A program made the translations under genes and the position numbers. 57,328 nucleotides of DNA from Flavobacteriales bacterium UBA1937 (lineage in GTDB: Bacteria > Bacteroidota > Bacteroidia > Flavobacteriales > Weeksellaceae), in assembly GCA_002337005.1 (NCBI GenBank), contig DDFD01000076.1, positions 1-57,328 of the forward strand. The letters are read 5' to 3'. The notes below the pieces were generated by a model. The model did no database searches, was not told the origin of the DNA, and saw only the letters and a list, made by a program, of their open reading frames with translations. Positions 34,634-42,764 of the stretch are shown here, piece by piece (the stretch's first letter is position 1; every line of letters starts with the position of its first letter).

Positions 34634-35862
34634 TGAAATTTCCGATATATTTTTCTAAAAAAATAGCTTTTTCCAAAGATAACAAAAATAATCTTTCTAA
34701 GGTGATTGTTTTCATCGGTAGATTATCTGTTGCGCTAGGAATTATAGTTTCTCTCATTACTGTTTCTACAGGTCTAGGTTCTAAAAAAGCCATCGAAAGC
34801 AGATTGGCTAATTTTTCTGGTCATATTTCTGTAAAATCTACCAGAAGTAATTCTTCTTATAATACTTCTGTACTTAATAAAGAAGGGCTTAAGATTAATG
34901 AAATTAAAAACTTAGAAGAGGTAGCAGGTGCGCAATCCTATGCCACAGTTTCGGGAATTCTAAGGACGGAAGATAATTTTGATGGAGTGATTCTAAAAGG
35001 GGTTTCTAAAGATTTTGATGCAGAGAGATTTCAAGATTTTATGATTTCTGGAGAGGTCCCGAAATTTACCGAGAAAGGGTATAACAATCAAGTGATTTTG
35101 TCTGAGAAAATTGCCAATGATTTGCATTTGAAAACCAAAGATAGTATAGTTGCTGTTTTTTCTAAAGAAGATCAAAAATTAATTTATAGAAAATTTGAAA
35201 TTTCTGGAATTTATAAGACAGACATCAAAATGATTGATGATTTGTTTATCATAGGAGACATCAATCACGTTAGGAAAATACAAAATATGGCAGATGATGA
35301 GGTAGGGGGAATTGATATTTTTCTGAAAAAAACAGAAGATATAGACACCGCTTTTCCTAAAATTGAGAGATTGATAGGATTTAAGAATTTTGCTGAAAAG
35401 GCAACAGATAAATATCCTCAAATTGTAGATTGGATTGGACTTTTTAATACCAATATAGGAATTATCATCTCTATTTTATTGGTAGTTGTTATCATCAATA
35501 TCATTATGGTGCTTTTGATTTTAATCATCGAAAGAACGAATTCTATTGGAGTTTTAAAGACTTTGGGTGCTACAAACGGACAAATACGAGCTGTTTTTAT
35601 CAATTATACGTTATTGATTATGATTCCGGGGTTAATTATAGGAAATGTAATAGGATTAGGGCTGCTTCTATTACAAAAGTTTTTTGGCATTATAAAACTT
35701 AATCCAGAGAATTACTATGTAAGCACAGTTCCTGTGGATTTGAATCCTATTTATATATTGGCAATTTCTCTTGGGATTTTAATTATTTCGGCTATTGCTT
35801 TAATTTTACCGAGTTATTTGATTTCTAAAATTTCTCCTGTTAAAGTGATTAAATATGATTAA
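34633..35862 (+). CDS. Lipoprotein-releasing-type ABC permease (LolC/E, FtsX family)
   Basis: 409 residues starting at TTG 34633 (MKFPIYFSKKIAFSKDNKNN), which is the normal LolC/E beginning; no nearby ATG fits. One N-terminal helix (VIVFIGRLSVALGIIVSLIT), a periplasmic MacB_PCD-like domain (about 60-260) and three C-terminal helices with the FtsX signature (NSIGVLKTLGATNGQIR). LolCDE complexes extract lipoproteins from the inner membrane; the ATPase is not in the window. The first bases of this gene and of the divergent namZ coincide, so each promoter must lie inside the other gene. Confidence 0.88.
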   Translation: MKFPIYFSKKIAFSKDNKNNLSKVIVFIGRLSVALGIIVSLITVSTGLGSKKAIESRLANFSGHISVKSTRSNSSYNTSVLNKEGLKINEIKNLEEVAGAQSYATVSGILRTEDNFDGVILKGVSKDFDAERFQDFMISGEVPKFTEKGYNNQVILSEKIANDLHLKTKDSIVAVFSKEDQKLIYRKFEISGIYKTDIKMIDDLFIIGDINHVRKIQNMADDEVGGIDIFLKKTEDIDTAFPKIERLIGFKNFAEKATDKYPQIVDWIGLFNTNIGIIISILLVVVIINIIMVLLILIIERTNSIGVLKTLGATNGQIRAVFINYTLLIMIPGLIIGNVIGLGLLLLQKFFGIIKLNPENYYVSTVPVDLNPIYILAISLGILIISAIALILPSYLISKISPVKVIKYD

Positions 35863-35864
35863 AA

Positions 35865-35890
35865 AAATCGGAAGAAATGACTTCCGATTT
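35865..35890. terminator. Bidirectional terminator
   Basis: AAATCGGAAG (35865-35874) pairs perfectly with CTTCCGATTT (35881-35890) across 6 nt, between convergent genes and touching the stop codon of the DUF2202 gene. Confidence 0.85.
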
Positions 35891-36507
35891 TAATTATTTC
35901 CGCATTGTTCATTAGAAGAATTGATGATTATGTCATATTCAGTTTGTGAGATAAACTGTGGAGAATAATCTTCACCTAGAAGTTTTAGGCTGTCGGTAAA
36001 TGCTCTCATATGATTTCTAGAGCCACATGTAAGTTTACTAAACACATTCAAAATAAGGGTGTTTTTGGTTTTAGCACTTAGATTATTTAAGTCTCTTATA
36101 TCAACATCTTCTATCGTAGAGCCTACTTTTAGGGCTTCTATATTACTTGTGCTTCCTTGGGTGATTAGTTGATTGTAGAGTGATTGCAGGTTTTCGTTTG
36201 CGAATTTTCCTTCAGGCAATTTTTGATATGGAATATTATATTTTATCAACAAATTTTCTACTGCATTCATGTGAGATTGTTCGCTGTTTTTGATATTGGA
36301 GAATTCTTGCAAATTCCATTTTTGATATAAAAATAGGTAAGTGTCTCTTGCTAGTTTTTCTTCTTCGAACATAGAAGTAAGATCGTTTTTTTCCTCAGTA
36401 GTAATTGTAGGAAGATTTTGTAAATCCTCGTTATCACTGTTTCTAGAGCATTGATAAATGTTTATTAAGATAAAGGAAATGACCAGAGTTTTGATTAATG
36501 TTTTCAT
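35890..36507 (-). CDS. DUF2202 ferritin-like protein, copy 1
   Basis: 205 residues with an N-terminal hydrophobic segment and Cys20 (NIYQC), possibly a lipoprotein. The domain shows the ferritin-like DUF2202 motifs: EEEKLARDTYLFLYQKW (48-64), SEQSHM with Glu76 and His79, a second-half helix (ALKVGSTIEDVDIRDL) and CGSRNHMRAF. Glu and His at these places are expected metal ligands of a diiron-type four-helix bundle; enzymatic role unknown. It is the most downstream of three tandem paralogues. Confidence 0.85.
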   Translation of the reverse strand: MKTLIKTLVISFILINIYQCSRNSDNEDLQNLPTITTEEKNDLTSMFEEEKLARDTYLFLYQKWNLQEFSNIKNSEQSHMNAVENLLIKYNIPYQKLPEGKFANENLQSLYNQLITQGSTSNIEALKVGSTIEDVDIRDLNNLSAKTKNTLILNVFSKLTCGSRNHMRAFTDSLKLLGEDYSPQFISQTEYDIIINSSNEQCGNN

Positions 36508-36553
36508 TTTTGTTGTTTTTAAGATTAAAATATATATTTTTAGTTCAGAAAAT

Positions 36554-37216
36554 TTAATTTTTAAAATTTCTGTTTTTACCTTTTCTTATAGTAGCATTTT
36601 CATTTTTATTACAAGAAGAATTCAATGTTTTGCCACATTGTTCATGTTCATTATTAATAATCTTATTCCATTCTTCTTTAGAAATATATTGAGTTTTATA
36701 ACTTGAGTTGTTCATATTCAATCCTCTGTTGAAGGCTCTTAAGTGATTTCTTGAGCCACATTCTAAAAAATCATAAGTACTCAAAATCTGTTGATTTTCG
36801 GTTTCTTTTTTGAGTCTTTTTAAGTCGAAAATATCTAAATCTTCTATCGTTGCCCCTACTTTTAGAGCTTCTATTTTGGAGATATTTCCTTTAGCAATTA
36901 ATTCATAATATAATTTCTGAAGATTTTTGTTTTTAAATTTCCCTATTGGTAAAATTTCATATTGAATTTTGTTTTGTTCTAGTAGAGTTTTCACTTTTTC
37001 CATATGCATTTTTTCACTCTCTTTGATGTTTCCAAATTGCCTAGTTTCCCATTTTTCATACAGTTGAGTATAAACATCGTGTGCTAGTTTTTCTTCTTCT
37101 AACATAAAGAGAAGAGATTCTTGGTCGTTTTTAGAAAAATTAGTTTTAGTGTAATTGGTGAAAATTACCAATCCTAAAATAAGGAAAGTGATAATTTTTA
37201 AAGATGAGTTTTTCAT
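36554..37216 (-). CDS. DUF2202 ferritin-like protein, copy 2
   Basis: 220 residues, exported (hydrophobic N-terminus without a clear lipobox). It keeps all motifs: EEEKLAHDVYTQLYEKW, SEKMHM (Glu68, His71), ALKVGATIEDLDIFDL and CGSRNHLRAF. It differs from copy 1 by a basic C-terminal extension (NKNENATIRKGKNRNFKN). Same direction as copy 1, 46 bp upstream, so cotranscription is likely. Confidence 0.85.
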   Translation of the reverse strand: MKNSSLKIITFLILGLVIFTNYTKTNFSKNDQESLLFMLEEEKLAHDVYTQLYEKWETRQFGNIKESEKMHMEKVKTLLEQNKIQYEILPIGKFKNKNLQKLYYELIAKGNISKIEALKVGATIEDLDIFDLKRLKKETENQQILSTYDFLECGSRNHLRAFNRGLNMNNSSYKTQYISKEEWNKIINNEHEQCGKTLNSSCNKNENATIRKGKNRNFKN

Positions 37217-37353
37217 AACTTTTGAATTTTAAAATTAGATTTAAAAGCTTATGTTAAGTTAAAATGAAAAACTTTATTAAAATGCATATATTATGATAAT
37301 TAATAAAAATTACCACAAATGAAAGATTTATTACCAAATCAAGAAAGGAATTC

Positions 37354-37947
37354 TTAATCGTATTTTAAACCACAAGAATTTACGGCTCCGTTTACAGTAT
37401 TTTTAAATTGTTTACCAGTAAGAAATTGGTTTTTATAATCGCCATTTTTTTCTTTCAAGGCTCTGTAAAACACAAAAAGATGATTTTTTGTTCCGCATTC
37501 TATGCCATTGGCAGCTTCTCTGATGCCAGATTTCCCGCTGTTTCTTCTTACCAAATAAATATCATTAATGTTGAGCTCTTCAATTTGTAAAGCAGTTTTT
37601 AGTGCAGAAATTTCGTCAGTGCCTTCAGATATGAATTGATTTTTAAGATTTTCTGTTTCGGTTACCGCATCATTTTCATTAACAGAAATATTTTGTTTAG
37701 ATAAAATTTCTTTCCAAATGTCAATATGTTTTTGCTTTCTTTTGGCAATATTACCGAAGAGGTTGTTTTGATATTGCTGATAAAAATTTTCATACACCTC
37801 TTTTGCAATTTTTTCCTTTCCTATGAGTTGAGTGATGGTGGTGATTTCTTTCTCATTCAGAAGGTTAGAATTTCTCACAGATTTTGGTTGCATCAAAACG
37901 CAAGAAATTAAAAAAAGTGAAACTAAAAAAGCGTATAGAATTTTCAT
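37354..37947 (-). CDS. DUF2202-like protein, copy 3, with altered metal-ligand motif
   Basis: 197 residues with a lipobox (LFLISC, Cys16). The domain is recognisable (GKEKIAKEVYENFYQQYQ, ALQIEELNINDI, CGTKNHLFVF) but more diverged than the other two. At the conserved S-E-x-x-H position it reads RKQKH, so the glutamate is Lys71 while His74 remains. Metal binding may be reduced or different. It begins 4 bp after the glycosyltransferase gene and 137 bp before copy 2. Confidence 0.78.
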   Translation of the reverse strand: MKILYAFLVSLFLISCVLMQPKSVRNSNLLNEKEITTITQLIGKEKIAKEVYENFYQQYQNNLFGNIAKRKQKHIDIWKEILSKQNISVNENDAVTETENLKNQFISEGTDEISALKTALQIEELNINDIYLVRRNSGKSGIREAANGIECGTKNHLFVFYRALKEKNGDYKNQFLTGKQFKNTVNGAVNSCGLKYD

Positions 37948-37951
37948 TAAT

Positions 37952-39340
37952 TTATAATTGGTCTAACAAATCTACTAAATTTTTGGTCAAATTTTTTCTA
38001 GAAAATTGTTCTATGTTTTTTGCATTGGTTTCTAAGTTTCCAGATTTCCAAAGGTGGTAAGTTTCTAAGATGAATTGCTTCAAATGATCTTTTTCATCAT
38101 AACCAAAATGTTTTCCAGCTTTTGTTTCATTCAGAATTTTTTCTACATCTGCATCTTTTGGTCCGAAGGAAAGAATGGTTTTTCCTGTGGCGAGATATTC
38201 AAAAATTTTCCCAGGAATAATTCCTTTTGATGATTCTTTCGGGAAATTCGTCATCAATAAGACTGAAGAATTTTGCATTTCTGATAAAGCTACATTATGC
38301 GTTTGATAACCCAAATTGGTTAATTTGTTTTTTAACGAAGAGTTTTCAATTTTTTTCAAAATTTTATCATCTAATCTGCCCACAAATTTCAACTCAAAAT
38401 CTTTGGCAAATTCGTCATTTTCTTGAACCAAATTATCTAGCGTTTCCCAAAGAATTTCAGGGTCTCTTAATTGCTCCAAAACTCCAACATAGCTCAAAGT
38501 GAATTTTTCTGTTAAATAGTTAAGTTGTAAAGTTGTAAAATCGTTTTCATCTTGCGACTTGATGGTTTTAGGACTTTGTAAATCATCGGTCTCACGATTT
38601 TGCAGCTTTACAGTTTTACGATTTTGCGGTTTTACTTCCAAATCAAATCCATTCGTAATACAGAAAGCATTCGCTCCTTTTTTTCTAAAATTTTCAGCAT
38701 CGGTGTAGCTTGTAGCTAACGTAATATCTGCATTTTTGAAGACTTCAGCTTCTAATTTTCTATGTTTTTTATCGGCAAATTTTGTCAGTTTCAGATGTTT
38801 GTAATATGAAATTTCCGTCCAAGGATCACGGAAATCTGCAATCCATTTTAAATTAGGCATTTTTTTCTTTAAACCTAGACCTATTAAATGCAAAGAATGG
38901 GGAGGTCCGGTAGTAACCAAAGCATCATAATGATTGGTTCTAAGATACTTTTCTAAAAACTCTACCGAAGGTTTTACCCAAAAAACTCTAGCATCTGGAA
39001 TAAAAAAATTTCCTCTCACAAAAATAGAAAGTTTGGCTTTCCAAGACTGATTTTCGCCTACATCAAACTGTCCAGCTTTGAATTTTTTATTGTCTTTCCC
39101 AAATTTTTCTGCCAATTGATAAGGTTCCCAAATTTTGGTTTTTATCATTTTAAGATTTACGGGAACATCTTTTTGCAAGGTTTCATCTATGATAGGATAG
39201 CTCGGGTTTTCTGGAATAAAAACCGTAGGTTCCCAACCGAATTCGGGCAAATATTTTACAAATTTTAGCCAACGTTGAACACCTGGTCCACCAGCTGGAG
39301 GCCAATAATAGGAAATGATGAGTATTTTTTTTTGTTCCAA
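37952..39340 (-). CDS. Group 1 (GT4-like) glycosyltransferase
   Basis: 462 residues. The N-terminal Rossmann half begins KKILIISYYWPPAGGPGVQRW, with a second conserved patch TTGPPHSLHLIG and WIADFRDPWTE; the C-terminal half has LSYVGVLEQLRDPEILWETL, KFVGRLDD, and the donor-binding segment (SKGIIPGKIFEYLATGKTIL with GPKDADVEKIL). It probably adds sugar to a cell-surface polysaccharide or glycan at the inner membrane; donor and acceptor are unknown. Between residues 237 and 276, at the interdomain linker, there is a low-complexity, repeat-derived insertion (PQNRKTVK, LQNRETDD, LQSPKTIK). The frame is intact. Confidence 0.9.
   Translation of the reverse strand: MEQKKILIISYYWPPAGGPGVQRWLKFVKYLPEFGWEPTVFIPENPSYPIIDETLQKDVPVNLKMIKTKIWEPYQLAEKFGKDNKKFKAGQFDVGENQSWKAKLSIFVRGNFFIPDARVFWVKPSVEFLEKYLRTNHYDALVTTGPPHSLHLIGLGLKKKMPNLKWIADFRDPWTEISYYKHLKLTKFADKKHRKLEAEVFKNADITLATSYTDAENFRKKGANAFCITNGFDLEVKPQNRKTVKLQNRETDDLQSPKTIKSQDENDFTTLQLNYLTEKFTLSYVGVLEQLRDPEILWETLDNLVQENDEFAKDFELKFVGRLDDKILKKIENSSLKNKLTNLGYQTHNVALSEMQNSSVLLMTNFPKESSKGIIPGKIFEYLATGKTILSFGPKDADVEKILNETKAGKHFGYDEKDHLKQFILETYHLWKSGNLETNAKNIEQFSRKNLTKNLVDLLDQL
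38513..38632 (-). repeat. Short-repeat insertion inside the glycosyltransferase gene
   Basis: On the coding strand, motifs such as CGCAAAATCGTAAAAC, TGTAAAGC, TGCAAAATCGT, TACAAAGTC, CTAAAACC, TTACAAC and TTTACAAC recur with 7-10-bp spacing. This is the same style of degenerate short tandem repeat seen in intergenic gaps of this window. Confidence 0.6.
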
Positions 39341-39359
39341 GTTTATATTTTTTAAACCG

Positions 39360-39390
39360 CAAAATTATTTATTACTTCTAAGTAATAAAT
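39360..39390 (-). promoter_or_regulatory. Palindrome overlapping a promoter-like element before the glycosyltransferase
   Basis: ATTTATTACTT (39367-39377), CT, AAGTAATAAAT (39380-39390) is a perfect 11-bp inverted repeat. On the minus strand it directly precedes TAATTTTG (39367-39360), a TAnnTTTG match 20 bp from the ATG. It could be an operator, or a terminator of the gene ending at 39392. Confidence 0.45.
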
Positions 39391-39391
39391 C

Positions 39392-39742
39392 TTAAAATAA
39401 TTTAAAGAATAAATATATAATTAAAATGATAATGAAAGAAACAATTATTGACTGATTTGATTTTCCATTTTTATTTTCATATTTCGTAAGATTTCTAGTG
39501 TGATAATTAACCTTTGTAAGTTCAAGGAAAAAACCTTTGTGAAATGGAAAATTAGGCAATGATAGTGCGTATAATTTTCCGTTTATAGTATGCTTGTATA
39601 TGTCATAAATAATGTTTCTATAATTGATAGAATTTTCAAAAATTAACTCATCATTTTTAAAAAAATGATTAAACTGAATGTAAAAACTTTGAAATTCAGT
39701 TTCATTATTAAATCTAAATGTTTCTAAGTTTTCAATTTTCAT
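39392..39742 (-). CDS. Small protein with C-terminal membrane anchor, unknown function
   Basis: 116 residues, no signal peptide. The N-terminal 90 residues are soluble and aromatic-rich (FRFNNETEFQSFYIQFNHFF, KLYALSLPNFPFHKGFFLEL). A short polar linker precedes a single C-terminal helix (SIIVSFIIILIIYLFFKLF), so it is tail-anchored in the inner membrane. No family recognised. It is flanked by a palindromic repeat on one side and a palindrome on the other, and seems to be an isolated gene. Confidence 0.6.
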   Translation of the reverse strand: MKIENLETFRFNNETEFQSFYIQFNHFFKNDELIFENSINYRNIIYDIYKHTINGKLYALSLPNFPFHKGFFLELTKVNYHTRNLTKYENKNGKSNQSIIVSFIIILIIYLFFKLF

Positions 39743-39795
39743 AAAATTGTATGATTTTGAATTTTTTATAATAATCCAATTGTAACATAAAGTTT

Positions 39796-39854
39796 GTCAT
39801 TCTGAAAGAATCTATATTTTTTATTTTACATAATTTAGATTCCTTCGGAATGAC
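39796..39854. repeat. Intergenic palindromic repeat, GTCATTCTGAA type
   Basis: GTCATTCTGAAAGAATCTA (39796-39814) and TAGATTCCTTCGGAATGAC (39836-39854) are complementary at 17 of 19 positions with a 21-bp AT loop. From memory, similar hairpin repeats are scattered in many Bacteroidetes genomes. Confidence 0.7.
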
Positions 39855-39905
39855 CAAAAAAGTAAAAATTTCTTTTATGATGAGGGATATATGATCAAAT
39901 ATTTT

Positions 39906-42452
39906 TTAATTGAGCAATAATTTTTCTCTTTTATTCTTATATATCCAAAACATCCCAACCAAAGAAAGCAATACAAACAAACCAAAAGCAATCATAGAAA
40001 TTGTTTTTCCTTTTGCAATGACTTCTGGTTCAAAAATCATTTTTACGGTATGATTTCCTGCTGGTACATAAACTGCTCTCAATAAATAATCTGCTTTTAT
40101 ATAAGGAACTTCCTTGTCATCCAAGAACATTTTCCAACCTTTTGGATAGTAGATTTCTGAGATAACTGCCAATTGAGGTGTTTTAGATTGGGTTTTAAAT
40201 TCTAATTCATTGGCTTGATATTTCGTTAAATCCATGGTTGCCGTAGAATCTGTTGCTAGATTTTTTCCCTCGAAATATTTTTTATCTTCTATATTGATAA
40301 TCGCTGTTTTTTTGGTGTCTGCGGTTCCTATTTGGTCTATTTCTTCGTTTGGAGTATTTACAAATTTAATGTCAGAAACTAGCCAAGCATTACCATTGGC
40401 TTTTGGATTTATCTGAACCTGAGGTTGTTCTACGCTTCCACCAAGTACATATTTTGTGTTGAACAAGCTCAAAATATTAGGAATTTGTGCAGATTTTGTA
40501 GAATCTTCACTGTAAAAGTAATGATTGATAAGGTCGTCATATCTTCTCAATTTCACTGCGTGATAGCCTCCAACTGAAGATTTGTAATAAGAAGTATTGG
40601 TTTCACTAAAAGGACCAATAATTTGGTTAAAAATTCTGTAATGGGTTTTGTCTTTATCTGAAATTTCTTGCAAAACTTTGTTCATATTCGCTCTAGAAAG
40701 CAATTCATTTAGTTGAGGATTTTCTCCTGCTTTTCCAGATAAATAATCAGAATTTTCGGTTACAAATGGCGTTTGAGCAAAAGTTTTATCTACAAAATTA
40801 TCATTGTTCAAATAACGTTTATTTACCGACCATAAATCAAATAAACTTACCAAACCGATAATGATTAAAGCAATATTTTGAGAAAGTTTTTTCTTAAGAC
40901 TTAAAAATAAAACACCAAAAGTAATGAGAACATAGATGAATGCTTTTATGGCATCTATTCTCAGCATTCTGGCTCTTTCGTCTTTAATAACAGTCATTAT
41001 AAAATCAGGAATTTTTCCTGTTTCGGTTGCACCTTCAAAACCAAATAAACTTTTGGCAAAAAGGATGATAAGAAGTGTAATTCCTAAAACGCCTCCACCA
41101 ACGTATAATAATATTTTTTGTTTGTATTCTTCGGTTAGTTTTTCATCATTATAAAATCTGTATAATCCAATAATCGCAATCAATGGGAATAATAATTCTA
41201 CCACCACTAGAATAGAAGATGGCGCTCTAAATTTATTATAAAGCGGAATGTAATCTATAAACAAATCAGAAAGTGGTAAAAAATTGCTTCCCCAAGCTAA
41301 AAGAATTGTTAAAATAGAAGCTCCTAAAATCCAATAACGGTATTTTTTCCAAGCAAAGAAAAATCCTAAAATGGCTAAAAATACTACAATTGCACCTTGA
41401 TAAGCTGGGCCAGAAGTTCCGGGTTGGTCTCCCCAATACATCGGGACACCATTGGCTACTTGGTCAAAAACAGCCTGAATTTGCTCTTCGTCATTGGTTT
41501 GACTTTCTAGTGATGCCCTTAATTCTTTTTTGAAATCATCAGAAACTTCTTCGGTAGAACTACCTCCTAATAATCTTGGAATGAATAAGTTAAGTGTTTC
41601 TAATTTTCCGTAGCTCCAGTTGAGGATTTCTTGTTTTTTCATTCCGTCATCATCCTTAGAATTATGTTCGGATTTCAAAATTTGTTTTCCTCTGATGGTT
41701 TCTTTTACATATTCAGAATTGGCCAAAAGTCTTTGTGAATTCATTCCTACGCCCAGAATTAATGCTAAGCCTAGAACTCCCGAAGAAATAAGGAAATGTT
41801 TCCAAGGTGTTTTTCCTGTTGCCGCTCTTATCAATTCAGATAAAAATAAAAATCCGAGTGCTAGGAAAAGGTAATACGTCATTTGTGGATGGTTGGCACA
41901 AATTTGCAATCCCATAAAAAGTGAGGTAACGATAAATCCTAGAATATATTTTTTACGAATGTAAACCAATAAAATTCCTGCGAGAAGTGGTGCAAAATAA
42001 ACTAAAGTGGCTACTTTACCATTATGACCAGCTGCAATGATAATGTAGAAATAGGTGGAAAGTCCGAAAAAAGTAGCTCCTAACAGTGCGTATTTCCAAT
42101 TTTTGGTAGCAACATAACCTAGCAGGAAAAATCCTGCAAAAAGTAGAAAAATAAAATTAGCTGGTTTTGGTAAAAAATTGAATACATCATCTATTTTTTT
42201 GATGATATCACCACGGAACTGAGCTCCACTTTGGTAAGTAGGCATACCACCGAACATGGCATCGCTCCAATAAGTTTCTTTACCTGTGTTGGCTCTGTAA
42301 TCTAGTAATTCTTTAGCACCACCTTTGTATTGCACAATATCGTGCTGCAGTAATTGTTTACCAGAAATTACGGGATTATTGTACACCAAGGCTAAAACCA
42401 CAAAAATCGCCAAAGAAATGACGATATATAGCATATTATTATTTTTCAGCAT
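39906..42452 (-). CDS. YfhO-family multi-pass membrane protein
   Basis: 848 residues with about 13 membrane helices: the first at the N-terminus (MLYIVISLAIFVVLALVY), a block between about 90 and 240, more helices at about 350-560, and the last at 815-840. A periplasmic domain of about 250 residues lies before the last helix and ends in a beta-rich YfhO tail (EIYYPKGWKMFLDDKEVPYI). YfhO proteins resemble GT-C glycosyltransferases that use lipid-linked sugars and act in the envelope; the substrate here is unknown. A conserved Asp (LLQHDIVQYKGGAKEL) lies in the first large loop. Same direction as the DUF4834 and DUF6263 genes upstream. Confidence 0.88.
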   Translation of the reverse strand: MLKNNNMLYIVISLAIFVVLALVYNNPVISGKQLLQHDIVQYKGGAKELLDYRANTGKETYWSDAMFGGMPTYQSGAQFRGDIIKKIDDVFNFLPKPANFIFLLFAGFFLLGYVATKNWKYALLGATFFGLSTYFYIIIAAGHNGKVATLVYFAPLLAGILLVYIRKKYILGFIVTSLFMGLQICANHPQMTYYLFLALGFLFLSELIRAATGKTPWKHFLISSGVLGLALILGVGMNSQRLLANSEYVKETIRGKQILKSEHNSKDDDGMKKQEILNWSYGKLETLNLFIPRLLGGSSTEEVSDDFKKELRASLESQTNDEEQIQAVFDQVANGVPMYWGDQPGTSGPAYQGAIVVFLAILGFFFAWKKYRYWILGASILTILLAWGSNFLPLSDLFIDYIPLYNKFRAPSSILVVVELLFPLIAIIGLYRFYNDEKLTEEYKQKILLYVGGGVLGITLLIILFAKSLFGFEGATETGKIPDFIMTVIKDERARMLRIDAIKAFIYVLITFGVLFLSLKKKLSQNIALIIIGLVSLFDLWSVNKRYLNNDNFVDKTFAQTPFVTENSDYLSGKAGENPQLNELLSRANMNKVLQEISDKDKTHYRIFNQIIGPFSETNTSYYKSSVGGYHAVKLRRYDDLINHYFYSEDSTKSAQIPNILSLFNTKYVLGGSVEQPQVQINPKANGNAWLVSDIKFVNTPNEEIDQIGTADTKKTAIINIEDKKYFEGKNLATDSTATMDLTKYQANELEFKTQSKTPQLAVISEIYYPKGWKMFLDDKEVPYIKADYLLRAVYVPAGNHTVKMIFEPEVIAKGKTISMIAFGLFVLLSLVGMFWIYKNKREKLLLN

Positions 42453-42468
42453 ATTTTGATTATTTTTT

Positions 42469-42486
42469 CTCGGAATAAATTCCGAG
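42469..42486. repeat. Small palindrome before the YfhO gene
   Basis: CTCGGAAT-AA-ATTCCGAG forms an 8-bp stem. A 5-bp hairpin GTTGC-TCT-GCAAC lies about 16 bp further. Both are in the 5' leader of the YfhO gene if it is cotranscribed with DUF4834. Confidence 0.5.
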
Positions 42487-42528
42487 GTTATAATTTCGTT
42501 CGTTGCTCTGCAACTTCTAATTTTCTAT

Positions 42529-42759
42529 TTATTTTTCTTCTTTCACTTCTTCGTAATCTACCGTTTCTGCGTCCCAATTCACTTTTTCTTTGATGGTTTT
42601 GTTTTGGGGATTGGGTCTTTTGTTTTGTTGGTTCTTAGGATTAAACTGAGGGAAGTTTTTATAAAAAGCATTAAAAAATATTCTCTTCAATATATTCCAT
42701 ACGAAGAAAATAATAATGGTTGCTAAAACAATTTCAATTAAATATTTGATAACAGACAT
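42529..42759 (-). CDS. DUF4834-family small membrane protein
   Basis: 76 residues: one N-terminal membrane helix (LIEIVLATIIIFFVWNIL), a short aromatic segment, a Pro/Asn/Gln/Lys linker (PQFNPKNQQNKRPNPQNKT) and an acidic tail (DAETVDYEEVKEEK). This matches DUF4834, which in Bacteroidetes is usually found next to YfhO genes as here. It starts 5 bp after the DUF6263 gene. Function unknown. Confidence 0.8.
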   Translation of the reverse strand: MSVIKYLIEIVLATIIIFFVWNILKRIFFNAFYKNFPQFNPKNQQNKRPNPQNKTIKEKVNWDAETVDYEEVKEEK

Positions 42760-42764
42760 TTTTC

